From NCBI GenBank assembly GCA_963818695.1, contig CAWFTG010000005.1, forward strand, positions 124,001-188,000: a stretch of DNA of 64,000 bases, given 5' to 3'. The translations under genes and the position numbers were made by a program. The notes below the pieces were generated by a model. That model was not told where the DNA came from. It did no database searches and was given only the letters and a program-made list of their open reading frames with translations. Below are positions 50,238 through 58,566 of the stretch, piece by piece. The first letter of the stretch is position 1; every line of letters starts with the position of its first letter. This stretch comes from AP-15 sp963818695 (GTDB taxonomy: Bacteria > Pseudomonadota > Alphaproteobacteria > ATCC43930 > CGMCC-115725).

Positions 50238-50323
50238 TCGTCACCCCCGCGAAAGCGGGGGTCCAGGGCCCGAGGCGCAAGGGTGCAGCCGTTCCTGGGT
50301 TCCCGCTTTCGCGGGAAAGACGG
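50238..50323. repeat. Palindromic (REP-like) repeat inside the sdh operon
   Basis: Left arm TCGTCACCCCCGCGAAAGC then GGGGGTCCAGG; right arm GGGTTCCCGCTTTCGCGGGA. Both arms are themselves palindromic around the GCGAAAGC core. It fills the gap between the sdhA stop and the sdhB start and may set the ratio of sdhA to sdhB message by blocking 3' decay or causing partial termination. Confidence 0.78.
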
Positions 50324-50360
50324 AATGCCAGTTGCGCCAGGAATTAAGAGCCATTTTACC

Positions 50361-52154
50361 TCAATAGACGCGCGCTTTCGGTGGGAAGGTCTGCACCTCG
50401 TTCGACAGCGTGAAGAGGTGGACCGGGCGATCGCCGAGCTTGACCCCGCCATCGCCGTCGAGCCAGGCAAGCGTGTGCTTCATCCAGTTCCGGTCGTCTC
50501 GCTCGGGGTAATCTTCGCGGGCATGTGCGCCGCGGCTCTCCGTCCGATTCTCCGCCGAATGCAGGGCCACGACCGCCTGCTCGAGCAGATTTTCCAGCTC
50601 TAAAGCTTCGACCAGATCGGTGTTCCAGATCATCGACCGGTCGGAAATGCCGAGATCGCCGAAGCTGTTGGCCACCACGTCGATTCGGCTGACCCCTTCC
50701 CGGAGCACTTCTGCCGTGCGAAAGACGGCGCAGTTGGTCTGCATGACGCGTTGCATGTCGGAACGGATCTCGGCGGTTTTGCGGGGGCCGCGTGACTGCC
50801 GCACCGCGTCGAGCCGGGCTACCGCGTCCTCGCCGGCGCCGTTGGACATTGGTTTCTGCGGTGTGCCGGGGCGCACCAGCTCGGCGGCACGTTGGGCGGC
50901 GGCGCGGCCGAACACGACGATGTCGAGCAGCGAGTTGCAGCCGAGCCTATTGGCACCGTGCACCGAGACCGAAGCCGCCTCGCCGATCGCCATCAACCCG
51001 GGAACGGTCGCGTCCGGTTCGTCCGGCGTCGGCCGCAGCACCTCGCCATGGTGGTTCGTCGGAATGCCGCCCATGTTGTAATGCACCGTCGGAAGTACCG
51101 GGATCGGTTCGCGTGTGACATCAACCCCGGCGAAGATCTTGGCGGTCTCCGAGATCCCCGGCAGGCGTTGGTGCAGAACTTCTGGCGAGAGGTGCTCGAG
51201 GTGGAGGAGTATGTGGTCCTTCTCCGGTCCGCAGCCGCGGCCGTCGCGGATCTCGATCGTCATCGCCCGACTGACGACGTCGCGTGATGCCAAGTCTCTG
51301 GCGTGCGGCGCGTAGGCTTCCATAAAGCGCGCGCCCTCGCTGTTCGTCAGATAGCCGCCCTCGCCTCGGGCGCCCTCGGTGATCAGGCAACCGGCGCCAT
51401 AGATCCCGGTCGGGTGAAACTGGATAAACTCCATATCCTGTAACGGCAACCCGGCTCGCAATACCATGGCATTACCGTCACCGGTACAGGTATGCGCTGA
51501 GGTGCAGGAGAAATAGGTCCGGCCGTACCCGCCGGTGGCGAGGACTACGAGATGAGCGCGAAACCGGTGCAGGCTGCCGTCTTCGAGGTTCCAAGCCATG
51601 ACCCCGCGGCAGGCGCCCTCCTCGTCCATGATCAGGTCGAGCGCAAAATACTCGACGAAGAATTCCGCATTGTTGCGCACGCATTGCTGATAAAGGGTGT
51701 GGATGAGCGCGTGACCGGTGCGGTCGGCAGCGGCGCAGGCGCGCCGCGCCGGATCGCCCTCGCCGTACTCCATCATGTGCCCGCCAAACGGCCGCTGATA
51801 GATCCGGCCATCTTCTGTGCGGGAGAACGGCACCCCGAAATGCTCGAGCTCGATCACCGCAGGGATCGCATTGCGGCACATGTATTCGATCGCATCCTGG
51901 TCGCCGAGCCAATCCGAACCCTTGACGGTGTCATACATGTGCCAGCGCCAGTCGTCCGGGCCGACATTGCCGAGCGCCGCGCTGATCCCACCCTGCGCGG
52001 CAACCGTATGGCTGCGGGTCGGGAAAACCTTGCTGATGCAGGCTGTCCGGAGCCCCTCGACGGTCATTCCCAATGTCGCCCGCAGACCCGCACCGCCGGC
52101 GCCGACGACGACCACGTCATAACTGTGATCGATGATGTTGTAGGCCGGTGCCAT
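50361..52154 (-). CDS. sdhA: Succinate dehydrogenase flavoprotein subunit
   Basis: The 597-residue enzyme oxidises succinate to fumarate. The FAD-binding start (Val-Val-Val-Gly-Ala-Gly-Gly-Ala-Gly-Leu-Arg), the covalent-FAD histidine region Arg-Ser-His-Thr-Val-Ala-Ala-Gln-Gly-Gly and the active-site loop His-Pro-Thr-Gly are present. So is Glu-Gly-Ala-Arg-Gly-Glu-Gly-Gly. Length is normal. It follows sdhD by 12 bases on the same strand. Confidence 0.97.
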   Translation of the reverse strand: MAPAYNIIDHSYDVVVVGAGGAGLRATLGMTVEGLRTACISKVFPTRSHTVAAQGGISAALGNVGPDDWRWHMYDTVKGSDWLGDQDAIEYMCRNAIPAVIELEHFGVPFSRTEDGRIYQRPFGGHMMEYGEGDPARRACAAADRTGHALIHTLYQQCVRNNAEFFVEYFALDLIMDEEGACRGVMAWNLEDGSLHRFRAHLVVLATGGYGRTYFSCTSAHTCTGDGNAMVLRAGLPLQDMEFIQFHPTGIYGAGCLITEGARGEGGYLTNSEGARFMEAYAPHARDLASRDVVSRAMTIEIRDGRGCGPEKDHILLHLEHLSPEVLHQRLPGISETAKIFAGVDVTREPIPVLPTVHYNMGGIPTNHHGEVLRPTPDEPDATVPGLMAIGEAASVSVHGANRLGCNSLLDIVVFGRAAAQRAAELVRPGTPQKPMSNGAGEDAVARLDAVRQSRGPRKTAEIRSDMQRVMQTNCAVFRTAEVLREGVSRIDVVANSFGDLGISDRSMIWNTDLVEALELENLLEQAVVALHSAENRTESRGAHAREDYPERDDRNWMKHTLAWLDGDGGVKLGDRPVHLFTLSNEVQTFPPKARVY

Positions 52155-52166
52155 ACGGGGCTCCGA

Positions 52167-52562
52167 TTAGCTCGTCGATCCAAGGGCAATGCTGAGCACT
52201 GCGAAGATCCCCGCCACGGCGAAGCCGAAACTGAGCAGGCGGACGGCGACGACGAGGCCGAGCTTGGCGAGCTCGGTATGAACATAGTCTTCGATGACCA
52301 CCTGGAGCCCGAGCGACGCGTGATAAAAAGTCGCGATAAGTAGCAACACGAGCAGAATAGCCGGCAGCGGGAGGCCGACCCAGTTCTGCACAGTCTCGAT
52401 ATCCGCGCCGACCAGGCCGATGACGGAGGCTACGAACCAAAGGCTCAACGGAACCAGGGCAATCGCGCTAATGCGCTGGGCCCACCAGTGCTCGACCCCC
52501 TCCTTCGCCGAACCCAGCCCCATTGCACGGCCGAGCGGCGAGCGCATCCGCGATGCCATCAT
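52167..52562 (-). CDS. sdhD: Succinate dehydrogenase membrane anchor SdhD
   Basis: The 131-residue hydrophobic subunit has three helices. Trp-Trp-Ala-Gln-Arg-Ile-Ser-Ala-Ile-Ala-Leu comes before the first, and the haem-ligand histidine region Phe-Tyr-His-Ala-Ser-Leu-Gly-Leu follows, then Ile-Glu-Asp-Tyr-Val-His. It anchors SdhAB to the inner membrane with SdhC and contributes to the quinone site. The ATG at 52562 lies one base after the sdhC stop. Confidence 0.93.
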   Translation of the reverse strand: MMASRMRSPLGRAMGLGSAKEGVEHWWAQRISAIALVPLSLWFVASVIGLVGADIETVQNWVGLPLPAILLVLLLIATFYHASLGLQVVIEDYVHTELAKLGLVVAVRLLSFGFAVAGIFAVLSIALGSTS

Positions 52563-52563
52563 G

Positions 52564-52956
52564 TCAGGAAATCCAGCGAGCTATCCCGGCGATCCAGGCA
52601 ACCAAAGTCAGGACGCCAGTCGCCCCGACGACGATCCAACCACCAATATAGGTCAATTCTAGATCGAGCGCATGGCCGGTGTCCCACACGAGGTGCCGAA
52701 TGCCATTGCACAAATGATAGAATAGCGACAGCGTCCAGCCGAACAACAGCAAGAGCCCGATCCAGGAGCCGAGGAAATCCTGGACGCCCTCATAGGCCTG
52801 CGGCCCGGAAGCGGCGGCAACCAGCCACCACACGAGCAGAATAGCTCCGGCGCTCAACGCCACGCCGGAAGCGCGGTGGAGGATCGACAGAACGGAGGTG
52901 AGTTGCCATCGGTAGATCTGAAGGTGCGGCGAAAGCGGCCGGTCGGCAGGTGTCAT
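52564..52956 (-). CDS. sdhC: Succinate dehydrogenase cytochrome b556 subunit SdhC
   Basis: The 130-residue membrane protein opens with Arg-Pro-Leu-Ser-Pro-His-Leu-Gln-Ile-Tyr-Arg. It carries the haem-ligating histidine in Phe-Tyr-His-Leu-Cys-Asn-Gly-Ile-Arg-His-Leu. His-Arg-Ala-Ser-Gly-Val is also typical. With SdhD it forms the haem b and ubiquinone module. First gene of the sdh operon. Confidence 0.94.
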   Translation of the reverse strand: MTPADRPLSPHLQIYRWQLTSVLSILHRASGVALSAGAILLVWWLVAAASGPQAYEGVQDFLGSWIGLLLLFGWTLSLFYHLCNGIRHLVWDTGHALDLELTYIGGWIVVGATGVLTLVAWIAGIARWIS

Positions 52957-53046
52957 TTAGGGCAATTCCGGATTTCCTTGCGGTCGGCCGCTGTGAATTA
53001 GCCCGCGTGCCGGGGAGTGTCAACGCAGGCTCGCCAAGCAGCCGCT

Positions 53047-53928
53047 TCACTTCTCGCTGGAGAGCCGCTCGATCTCATCGGCTAACGCCAACAGCCGGCG
53101 TGCGTTTTCCACGTGCAGGTTTTCGATCAGCCGGCCTTCCACGAGGACGACGCCCTTGCCCGCAGCGGCCGCTTCGCTGTGCGCCGCGATGATCCGCCGC
53201 GACCACTCGACTTCCTCGCGGGTCGGGGCGAATGCTGCGTTGGCGGCAGCGATCTGCTTGGGGTGGATCAACGTCTTGCCGTCAAAACCGAGCTCGCGGC
53301 CTTGCCGACATGCGGCCGCGAAGCCCGCATCGTCGGAGAGGTCGAGGTGAACCCCATCGAGAACCGCCAGCCCGTAGGCGCGAGCTGCCAGAATGGCAAG
53401 GCTGAGGGAAGTAATTAGGGGCAGACGATCGTGGCTCGGGAGCGCGTGCAGGTCCTTTGTCAGGTCAGAGGTGCCGAGAACGAGCGCGGCGAGTCGCGGG
53501 CTCGATGCGGCGATCTCGCGGGCATAGAGAATACCGCGCGGCGTCTCGATCATGCACCAGACCGCGAGCCGTTCCGGAGCGCCCAACGCGTCTAGCAGCG
53601 ACACGGTCAGCGCCACCCGGTCGGGATTCTCGACTTTGGGCAACAGGACCGCATCGATCGGCATCGTCGCAGCGGCCTCCAGATCTGCATGGCCCCATGG
53701 CGTATCGATCGCATTGACGCGGATTACCAGCTCGCGATCCCCATAGCCGCCCCCAGCGAGCGCCGCCGCGACGATCTTCCGGCTGCCCTCCTTTGCTTCC
53801 GGACCCACGGCGTCTTCGAGATCGAAGATCAGCCCGTCGGCAGGAAGACCCCCCGCCTTCTCCAGCGCCCGCGGGTTCGAGCCGGGCATATAAAGGAGAC
53901 TGCGGCGAGGGCGAGGCGTGGCAGACAT
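53047..53928 (-). CDS. CitE/HpcH-HpaI-family CoA-ester lyase
   Basis: The 293-residue enzyme has the CitE-like TIM-barrel motifs Arg-Ser-Leu-Leu-Tyr-Met-Pro-Gly-Ser and Ile-Phe-Asp-Leu-Glu-Asp-Ala-Val (metal-binding aspartate and glutamate). Leu-Leu-Pro-Lys-Val-Glu and Gly-Lys-Thr-Leu-Ile-His-Pro-Lys-Gln-Ile follow. Relatives cleave malyl-, citramalyl- or beta-methylmalyl-CoA. The exact substrate is not resolvable; the MmgE/PrpD neighbour upstream hints at a branched or dicarboxylic acid route. Confidence 0.9.
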   Translation of the reverse strand: MSATPRPRRSLLYMPGSNPRALEKAGGLPADGLIFDLEDAVGPEAKEGSRKIVAAALAGGGYGDRELVIRVNAIDTPWGHADLEAAATMPIDAVLLPKVENPDRVALTVSLLDALGAPERLAVWCMIETPRGILYAREIAASSPRLAALVLGTSDLTKDLHALPSHDRLPLITSLSLAILAARAYGLAVLDGVHLDLSDDAGFAAACRQGRELGFDGKTLIHPKQIAAANAAFAPTREEVEWSRRIIAAHSEAAAAGKGVVLVEGRLIENLHVENARRLLALADEIERLSSEK

Positions 53929-54038
53929 CGGCGCTCGTGGCTTAGCGGAATTCTATTCCGCAGCCTTGGCCGCCGGAGACGGCCAGCTCTTTATCATCAT
54001 GATCATCAGGCCGACATCCATGGTCCCCTCCGAACAGC

Positions 54039-55400
54039 TCAGCTGTGCAGCAAGCTAGTCAGCTCGGAGACGTGCGTGACGCGGCGAAAGTCGTGGATCA
54101 CCGCCAGACTCGCCTCGATGTGCCGATCGCCCAAGCGGACGTGAGGCATCAAGGCGCGGTACTTCCGGTCGATATCGGCCCAGGCGATCCCGGCGGCGCC
54201 CGCACCTTTGGGTGCGAAGACCGTGCTCGTGCTGACCCGGCCGTCCGTTGTCCGAATGACCACAGTCGCGCCTTGCCGATACCGCTCGGCATTGCCGGTC
54301 GGCGGGGGCCCGACCCGGACCTTGTCTATCAGCCGATGAATGACCGGGTCGGCGATCTTGGCGGCGGTCGCGTGCACCCAGGTGAAGTCGTGATCGGCCG
54401 CTCCCGCCGCGAGAAAATAGGCGGGGCTGTGCGCCATGCCGATCAGATCGGCCGGGTGCAGGGGACCGGTCAGCGCGGTGAAGCCGGGACGCAACACGGT
54501 GATGCTTTCGATTTCCTGTGGTGCGATGTTCGCTTCTTTCGCCGCATTAGCAGCGGCCTCGGCCAGCGCATGGTAGGGATGACCGCCGGGCACCAGCTTG
54601 ACGGCCATGTCGGTGATGATGTCCCAGGATTGTCCCAGATCACGCGTCACATTCGCACCGGCCGAGGCACCATCGGGCCCGCCATAGACCTCGAGAAACC
54701 CGCGCTTGGTCTCGAGGATGCTCTCTTCCGCCAGATATCCGCGCTGCGCCGCGAGCGCGGCTCGAACACCCAGCAGCGCTGCCAGCCCCGCATGATATTC
54801 GCGCGCAGTGCTGGTGTTTGCCGCAGCCATCAATCCCCCGATCGAGGTAGCGGAAAGGGCGATGGCCTGCGCCATCTTCGCCGCGTCGAGCCGCAGCAGC
54901 CGGCCCGCGGCCACCGCGCCGGCGAAGATCGCGACGAGGCAGCCGTGAAAACCGCGAGCGCGAAAGCCGGGCGTGATCGCCTCGCCGATGCGCCCGGCCG
55001 CCTCATAGCCGAGCACGATCGCCGTCAACACGGCTTCGCCGTTCCCCGCGGTCCGCTCGGCCACGGCGAGCGCCGTGGCCACGAGGATCGTGCCGGCATG
55101 GACGATGTTGCGCAGATCGCTGTCGTCGGAAGCCGCCGCGTCGCTCATCACCGCATTGACTTGTGCAGCCTCGGCTACCGGTAGCTTTGGCCCCGCATCG
55201 AACCACAGCGAGGCTTCGGCGATCCCACCGCGTTCTCGCGCGAGGTCGCGGATGATGACCGAAGATTTTATCCCGGCGCCAAGCGCCGCGCTGGCGAGTG
55301 TGCTGGCGATCAGCATCGCGGCATGATCGACTGCTTGCGCCGGCAGGTCGGCCGGGCCGACCCGAGTCAGAAACTCGGCCAATTCCCGGGCGATCGTCAT
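54039..55400 (-). CDS. MmgE/PrpD-family protein
   Basis: The 453-residue protein has the family's helical domain with Asn-Ala-Val-Met-Ser-Asp-Ala-Ala-Ala-Ser-Asp-Asp. That is a variant of the usual Asn-Gly-x-x-x-His-x-x-D-F-D-D segment in which the His is not obvious. The C-terminal domain contains Lys-Leu-Val-Pro-Gly-Gly-His-Pro-Tyr-His. PrpD dehydrates 2-methylcitrate and MmgE acts similarly; many homologues work on other hydroxy acids. It lies upstream of the CitE-like lyase on the same strand. Confidence 0.85.
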   Translation of the reverse strand: MTIARELAEFLTRVGPADLPAQAVDHAAMLIASTLASAALGAGIKSSVIIRDLARERGGIAEASLWFDAGPKLPVAEAAQVNAVMSDAAASDDSDLRNIVHAGTILVATALAVAERTAGNGEAVLTAIVLGYEAAGRIGEAITPGFRARGFHGCLVAIFAGAVAAGRLLRLDAAKMAQAIALSATSIGGLMAAANTSTAREYHAGLAALLGVRAALAAQRGYLAEESILETKRGFLEVYGGPDGASAGANVTRDLGQSWDIITDMAVKLVPGGHPYHALAEAAANAAKEANIAPQEIESITVLRPGFTALTGPLHPADLIGMAHSPAYFLAAGAADHDFTWVHATAAKIADPVIHRLIDKVRVGPPPTGNAERYRQGATVVIRTTDGRVSTSTVFAPKGAGAAGIAWADIDRKYRALMPHVRLGDRHIEASLAVIHDFRRVTHVSELTSLLHS

Positions 55401-55600
55401 CGGACGAGTTCTCCCATGTTGATACTAGAGCAGCCGTTCCCCGCGAAAGCATAGGGCTGTCCGGGAATGGACGTCGATTGCAAAGCTGCCGTCCCGCTCC
55501 ATCACCGATACTCTCGCCGGGACAAGAGCCCCCTCTCCGCCCTTCAGGTTCAGGGGGGAGAGGATAAAGGTTCCTTTGAGATTCAGTGCGGTGGGACTTC

Positions 55601-56257
55601 TCACGCCGGCATTGGCGCGATCAGCCCCACATCATCTTCTTTGATGTTGTTGACCCGATCGCTGACCGGAGCGATGGTCATCGTGCCGGTGTAGGGGACC
55701 AGCAGCCGCTTTGCCGTCGCCTCGGGGCCGGTGAGCCAACGCTGATAATCGGCCGGCGCAACGATCGTCGGCATGCGGTCGTTCACTTCACTGACCAATT
55801 TGTTCGCCCGCGTGGTGATGATCGCGAACGTCTCGACCGGGTCGCCAGTCTCGGGTGTCCATTTCTCCCAGAGTCCGGCAAACGCACACAGCGCTCCGTT
55901 GCGCAACATTATCTTGTAGGGCTGTTTCTTCGCCCCTCTCGTCCGCCATTCGTAGTACCCGTTCGCCGGGACGAGACACCGTTGCGTCTGAAACGCCGAC
56001 CGAAAAACCGGCTTGTCCTCGATCTCCTCGGCAAGCGCATTGATCATCCGAGCGCCGAGCGAAAGATCGCGCGACCAGGGCGGCACCAGGCCCCAGCGCC
56101 CCAGACGAACTGCCCTGAGCTTTTCCGCCGCGACCACCATCAAAGAGACCTGGGTCGGAGCGATGTTGTACCGCGGCACCAGCTCGGGGACCTGGTCGAC
56201 TAGGAACTTCTTCTTTATTTCAGCCGCACTGGCTGTGAGGTAAAAGCGCCCACACAT
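55601..56257 (-). CDS. SRAP/HMCES-family abasic-site protein (YedK-like)
   Basis: The 218-residue protein begins Met-Cys-Gly-Arg-Phe, exposing the Cys2 that forms a thiazolidine crosslink with abasic sites in single-stranded DNA. Ile-Asn-Ala-Leu-Ala-Glu supplies the conserved Asn, and Ala-Asn-Gly-Tyr-Tyr-Glu-Trp the glutamate. The fourth conserved residue, His in the usual His-Asp-Arg-Met-Pro, is Asn here (Val-Asn-Asp-Arg-Met-Pro). It probably shields abasic sites in replication gaps, but the reversal step may differ. Transcribed alone. Confidence 0.92.
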   Translation of the reverse strand: MCGRFYLTASAAEIKKKFLVDQVPELVPRYNIAPTQVSLMVVAAEKLRAVRLGRWGLVPPWSRDLSLGARMINALAEEIEDKPVFRSAFQTQRCLVPANGYYEWRTRGAKKQPYKIMLRNGALCAFAGLWEKWTPETGDPVETFAIITTRANKLVSEVNDRMPTIVAPADYQRWLTGPEATAKRLLVPYTGTMTIAPVSDRVNNIKEDDVGLIAPMPA

Positions 56258-56353
56258 GAGCCGGACTATAGCACCATGCAGTGCCGGCCGGCATAGCTCC
56301 TTATCCTCGCGATGTGGACCCGGCGCTCGTCGCTGCCGATCGGTATGGCTAGG

Positions 56354-56737
56354 TTACCGGCGGCCGTGAAGCAACAGTGCGGTCATGTAGCCCAGGGCGA
56401 AGCTGGCGGCCACCATCAGGAAGGGCTGTTCCTCGAGCACCTGGCGCGCCGCACCCGATCTCTCGTGCGGTAGAGAGAGGCGAGCGGTTTTCCCGGACCG
56501 ATTTCCCGGGGCGGCGCTGCCAGGGTCGGCATATGCATCTCCGACTCGCTCGCCGATAGACTCTGCGGTCTTCTCCGGAATGCTCGCCTGAGGTCCGGCA
56601 GGCTTCGACAGCCGTCGGGCCACTTCCTCCTGAGACATGTCCGGCTGTTGCGTCGCGGCCTCGCGCGGACGGTCCGCATGCCTTTGGCCGACAGCCTCTT
56701 CGGCGATCGCGTCCGGGTCCGGTTTTCTAGTGTCCAT
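56354..56737 (-). CDS. Small protein with C-terminal membrane helix
   Basis: The 127-residue protein is polar and Ala/Arg/Pro-rich for its first 100 residues. It then has a single helix (Phe-Leu-Met-Val-Ala-Ala-Ser-Phe-Ala-Leu-Gly-Tyr-Met-Thr-Ala-Leu) and ends in Arg-Arg. The tail resembles those of ElaB/YqjD (DUF883)-like proteins, but the body is not clearly related. It may be tail-anchored in the inner membrane. A region without genes separates it from the SRAP gene (about 96 bases). Confidence 0.55.
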   Translation of the reverse strand: MDTRKPDPDAIAEEAVGQRHADRPREAATQQPDMSQEEVARRLSKPAGPQASIPEKTAESIGERVGDAYADPGSAAPGNRSGKTARLSLPHERSGAARQVLEEQPFLMVAASFALGYMTALLLHGRR

Positions 56738-56863
56738 GGTGATCTCCCGCTTGCCTCAGGCGGACTCATTCATCGAGATACAACATCGCCTGAGGATCCG
56801 AATTCCCGGCCAGAGTTGATGGTTGGACGCGTACCGCCAAGTCGCGCGTCGGCACCAGGCGGG

Positions 56864-58162
56864 TTATCGCAACGGTGCGAACGCGGTCTCGCGCGTCCGC
56901 AACAGGATCACGAGGGTGACCAGCGCGGCGACGATGACGTAGGCGGCCGGTGCGTGGTTGTTGCCGGTCACGCGTACGAGATAGGTGGCGATGAATGGCG
57001 CGAAACCGCCAAAAATCGCCACAGCGATATTGTACCCGATCGATAATGCGGTGTAGCGCACCCGAGTCGGAAAGATCTCGGCGTAAAAGGCCGGGCATGC
57101 CCCGGCATAAGGGACATAGAGCAAGACCATCAGCAGCTGCGCCAATACCGCCAGCTCGATATTGCCCGACGAGGCCATCAAAAAGAACGGATAGCCCAGC
57201 ACTGCGTAGCCGACACAGGAGGCGATCAGCAGCGGCCGGCGCCCGACGCGGTCCGAAAGCCAGCCCATCAGCGGCAGCAGCAGGACGAACACCGCCAGAC
57301 ACGAGGTGCCGATCCATAGCACGGTGCTCTGTGACAGCTTGCCGACCGAACTCATATAGCTCGTCAGGTAGACGAGCGCGATGTAGTAGGCGACTGTGTT
57401 GTGCAACGTGACGCCGAACCCGAGCAGGGTCTCGCGTGCGTATAGTCTCAGAGCCTCGCCCAGTGGCGCCGCTGCGACCGCGCCCCGCTCCTCTATTTCG
57501 GTGAATTTCGGCGTGTCGTCGAGCCGCCAGCGCAGGTAGAAGCCGACCGCGCCGACGGCAATGCCGAACAGGAACGGCAACCGCCAGCCCCAGGCGAGCC
57601 GGTCGGCCTGCGGCAACACTGCGTTGAGCAATGCCGCGGTCAGCGAGCCGAGCAGAAAGCCGCCGCCGACGCCGACCAGTTGCCATGAGCCAAAGAAGCC
57701 CCGCCGCGCAGGGGGCGCGAACTCGACGATATAGGAGGTCGAGCCGCCCCATTCGCCGCCGGCCGACAGTCCCTGGAATAACCGAACGACGACGAGGAGG
57801 ACTGGCGCGAGCACGCCGGCTTGGCCATAGGTCGGCAACAGCCCCATCGCGAAGGTCGCTAACGCCATCACGAAAACCACGGTGCTCAACGCCTTGCGGC
57901 GGCCGTGACGGTCGCCGTAGATGCCGAACAGCACTGACCCCACCGGACGCATCACAAAGCCGACGCCAAACACCGCAAATGTCGACAACAACGAGACGAC
58001 GGGGTCGCCGCTCGGGAAGAACAGCTGCGATATCGTCGATACGAGATACCCGTAGACGCCGAAATCGTACCATTCGAGGACATTGCCGATGACGCCGGCA
58101 GTGATCGCCCTGCGGTATTGCGTGCCGGTCCCCGCCGGGCGATCGGCGGCCGCGGCGATCAT
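56864..58162 (-). CDS. MFS transporter of the metabolite:H+ symporter (ProP-like) family
   Basis: The 432-residue protein has twelve helices and the MHS-family loop Arg-Pro-Val-Gly-Ser-Val-Leu-Phe-Gly-Ile-Tyr-Gly-Asp-Arg-His-Gly-Arg-Arg-Lys between helices 2 and 3. This is the conserved Gly-x-x-x-Asp-Arg-x-Gly-Arg motif. Leu-Ser-Ala-Gly-Gly-Glu-Trp-Gly-Gly-Ser is also characteristic. Members import carboxylates or osmolytes with protons. It follows the RidA gene on the same strand with a 15-base gap and probably brings in the substrate of the catabolic block upstream. Confidence 0.92.
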   Translation of the reverse strand: MIAAAADRPAGTGTQYRRAITAGVIGNVLEWYDFGVYGYLVSTISQLFFPSGDPVVSLLSTFAVFGVGFVMRPVGSVLFGIYGDRHGRRKALSTVVFVMALATFAMGLLPTYGQAGVLAPVLLVVVRLFQGLSAGGEWGGSTSYIVEFAPPARRGFFGSWQLVGVGGGFLLGSLTAALLNAVLPQADRLAWGWRLPFLFGIAVGAVGFYLRWRLDDTPKFTEIEERGAVAAAPLGEALRLYARETLLGFGVTLHNTVAYYIALVYLTSYMSSVGKLSQSTVLWIGTSCLAVFVLLLPLMGWLSDRVGRRPLLIASCVGYAVLGYPFFLMASSGNIELAVLAQLLMVLLYVPYAGACPAFYAEIFPTRVRYTALSIGYNIAVAIFGGFAPFIATYLVRVTGNNHAPAAYVIVAALVTLVILLRTRETAFAPLR

Positions 58163-58177
58163 GTCCGCTCCAGTTCT

Positions 58178-58564
58178 TCAGCCGCGACTTGCGCCGATAT
58201 GCGCGACGGCCTCGATCTCCACTTTGAGTGAGGGGTTCGCCAGCGCTGCCACCTGGACGAGGGTCGAGGCCGGGAAGTTGCCGGTAAAGAATTCGCGTCT
58301 TGCTTGCCACACCTTCTCGCGCTGGGTGATGTCGGTGACGAAGATCGTGACCTTGACAACGTCGGCCATATTGCCGCCGGCCGCCGCGAGGAGATGACGG
58401 ATCTTGGTGAAGATGACCTTGGCCTGCGCGTATTCGTCGCCTTCCGTCCCTGCGGCAGTCATGCCGGCGACGTAGGCGACCCCGTTCACCACCAGGCAGT
58501 TCGACCAGGTGCCGGGCTGAGGCTCGGCCACCTCGGGACTGACCGCACGGACAATCTTGCTCAT
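58178..58564 (-). CDS. RidA-family (YjgF/RutC-like) protein
   Basis: The 128-residue protein shows the RidA layout. Tyr-Val-Ala-Gly-Met-Thr-Ala is near 30, and Asn-Met-Ala-Asp-Val-Val-Lys-Val-Thr-Ile-Phe-Val-Thr-Asp is in the middle. Pro-Ala-Ser-Thr-Leu-Val-Gln-Val and Leu-Lys-Val-Glu-Ile-Glu-Ala end it. The usual active-site Arg before Thr-Leu-Val is replaced here by Ala-Ser, so enamine deaminase activity is uncertain. It follows the LLM oxidoreductase by two bases, as RutC-like proteins follow pyrimidine ring monooxygenases in some operons. Confidence 0.88.
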   Translation of the reverse strand: MSKIVRAVSPEVAEPQPGTWSNCLVVNGVAYVAGMTAAGTEGDEYAQAKVIFTKIRHLLAAAGGNMADVVKVTIFVTDITQREKVWQARREFFTGNFPASTLVQVAALANPSLKVEIEAVAHIGASRG

Positions 58565-58566
58565 CG

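Noticed and set aside
54045..55184. 380-codon frame antisense to MmgE/PrpD
   Set aside because: Shadow frame in high-GC DNA.
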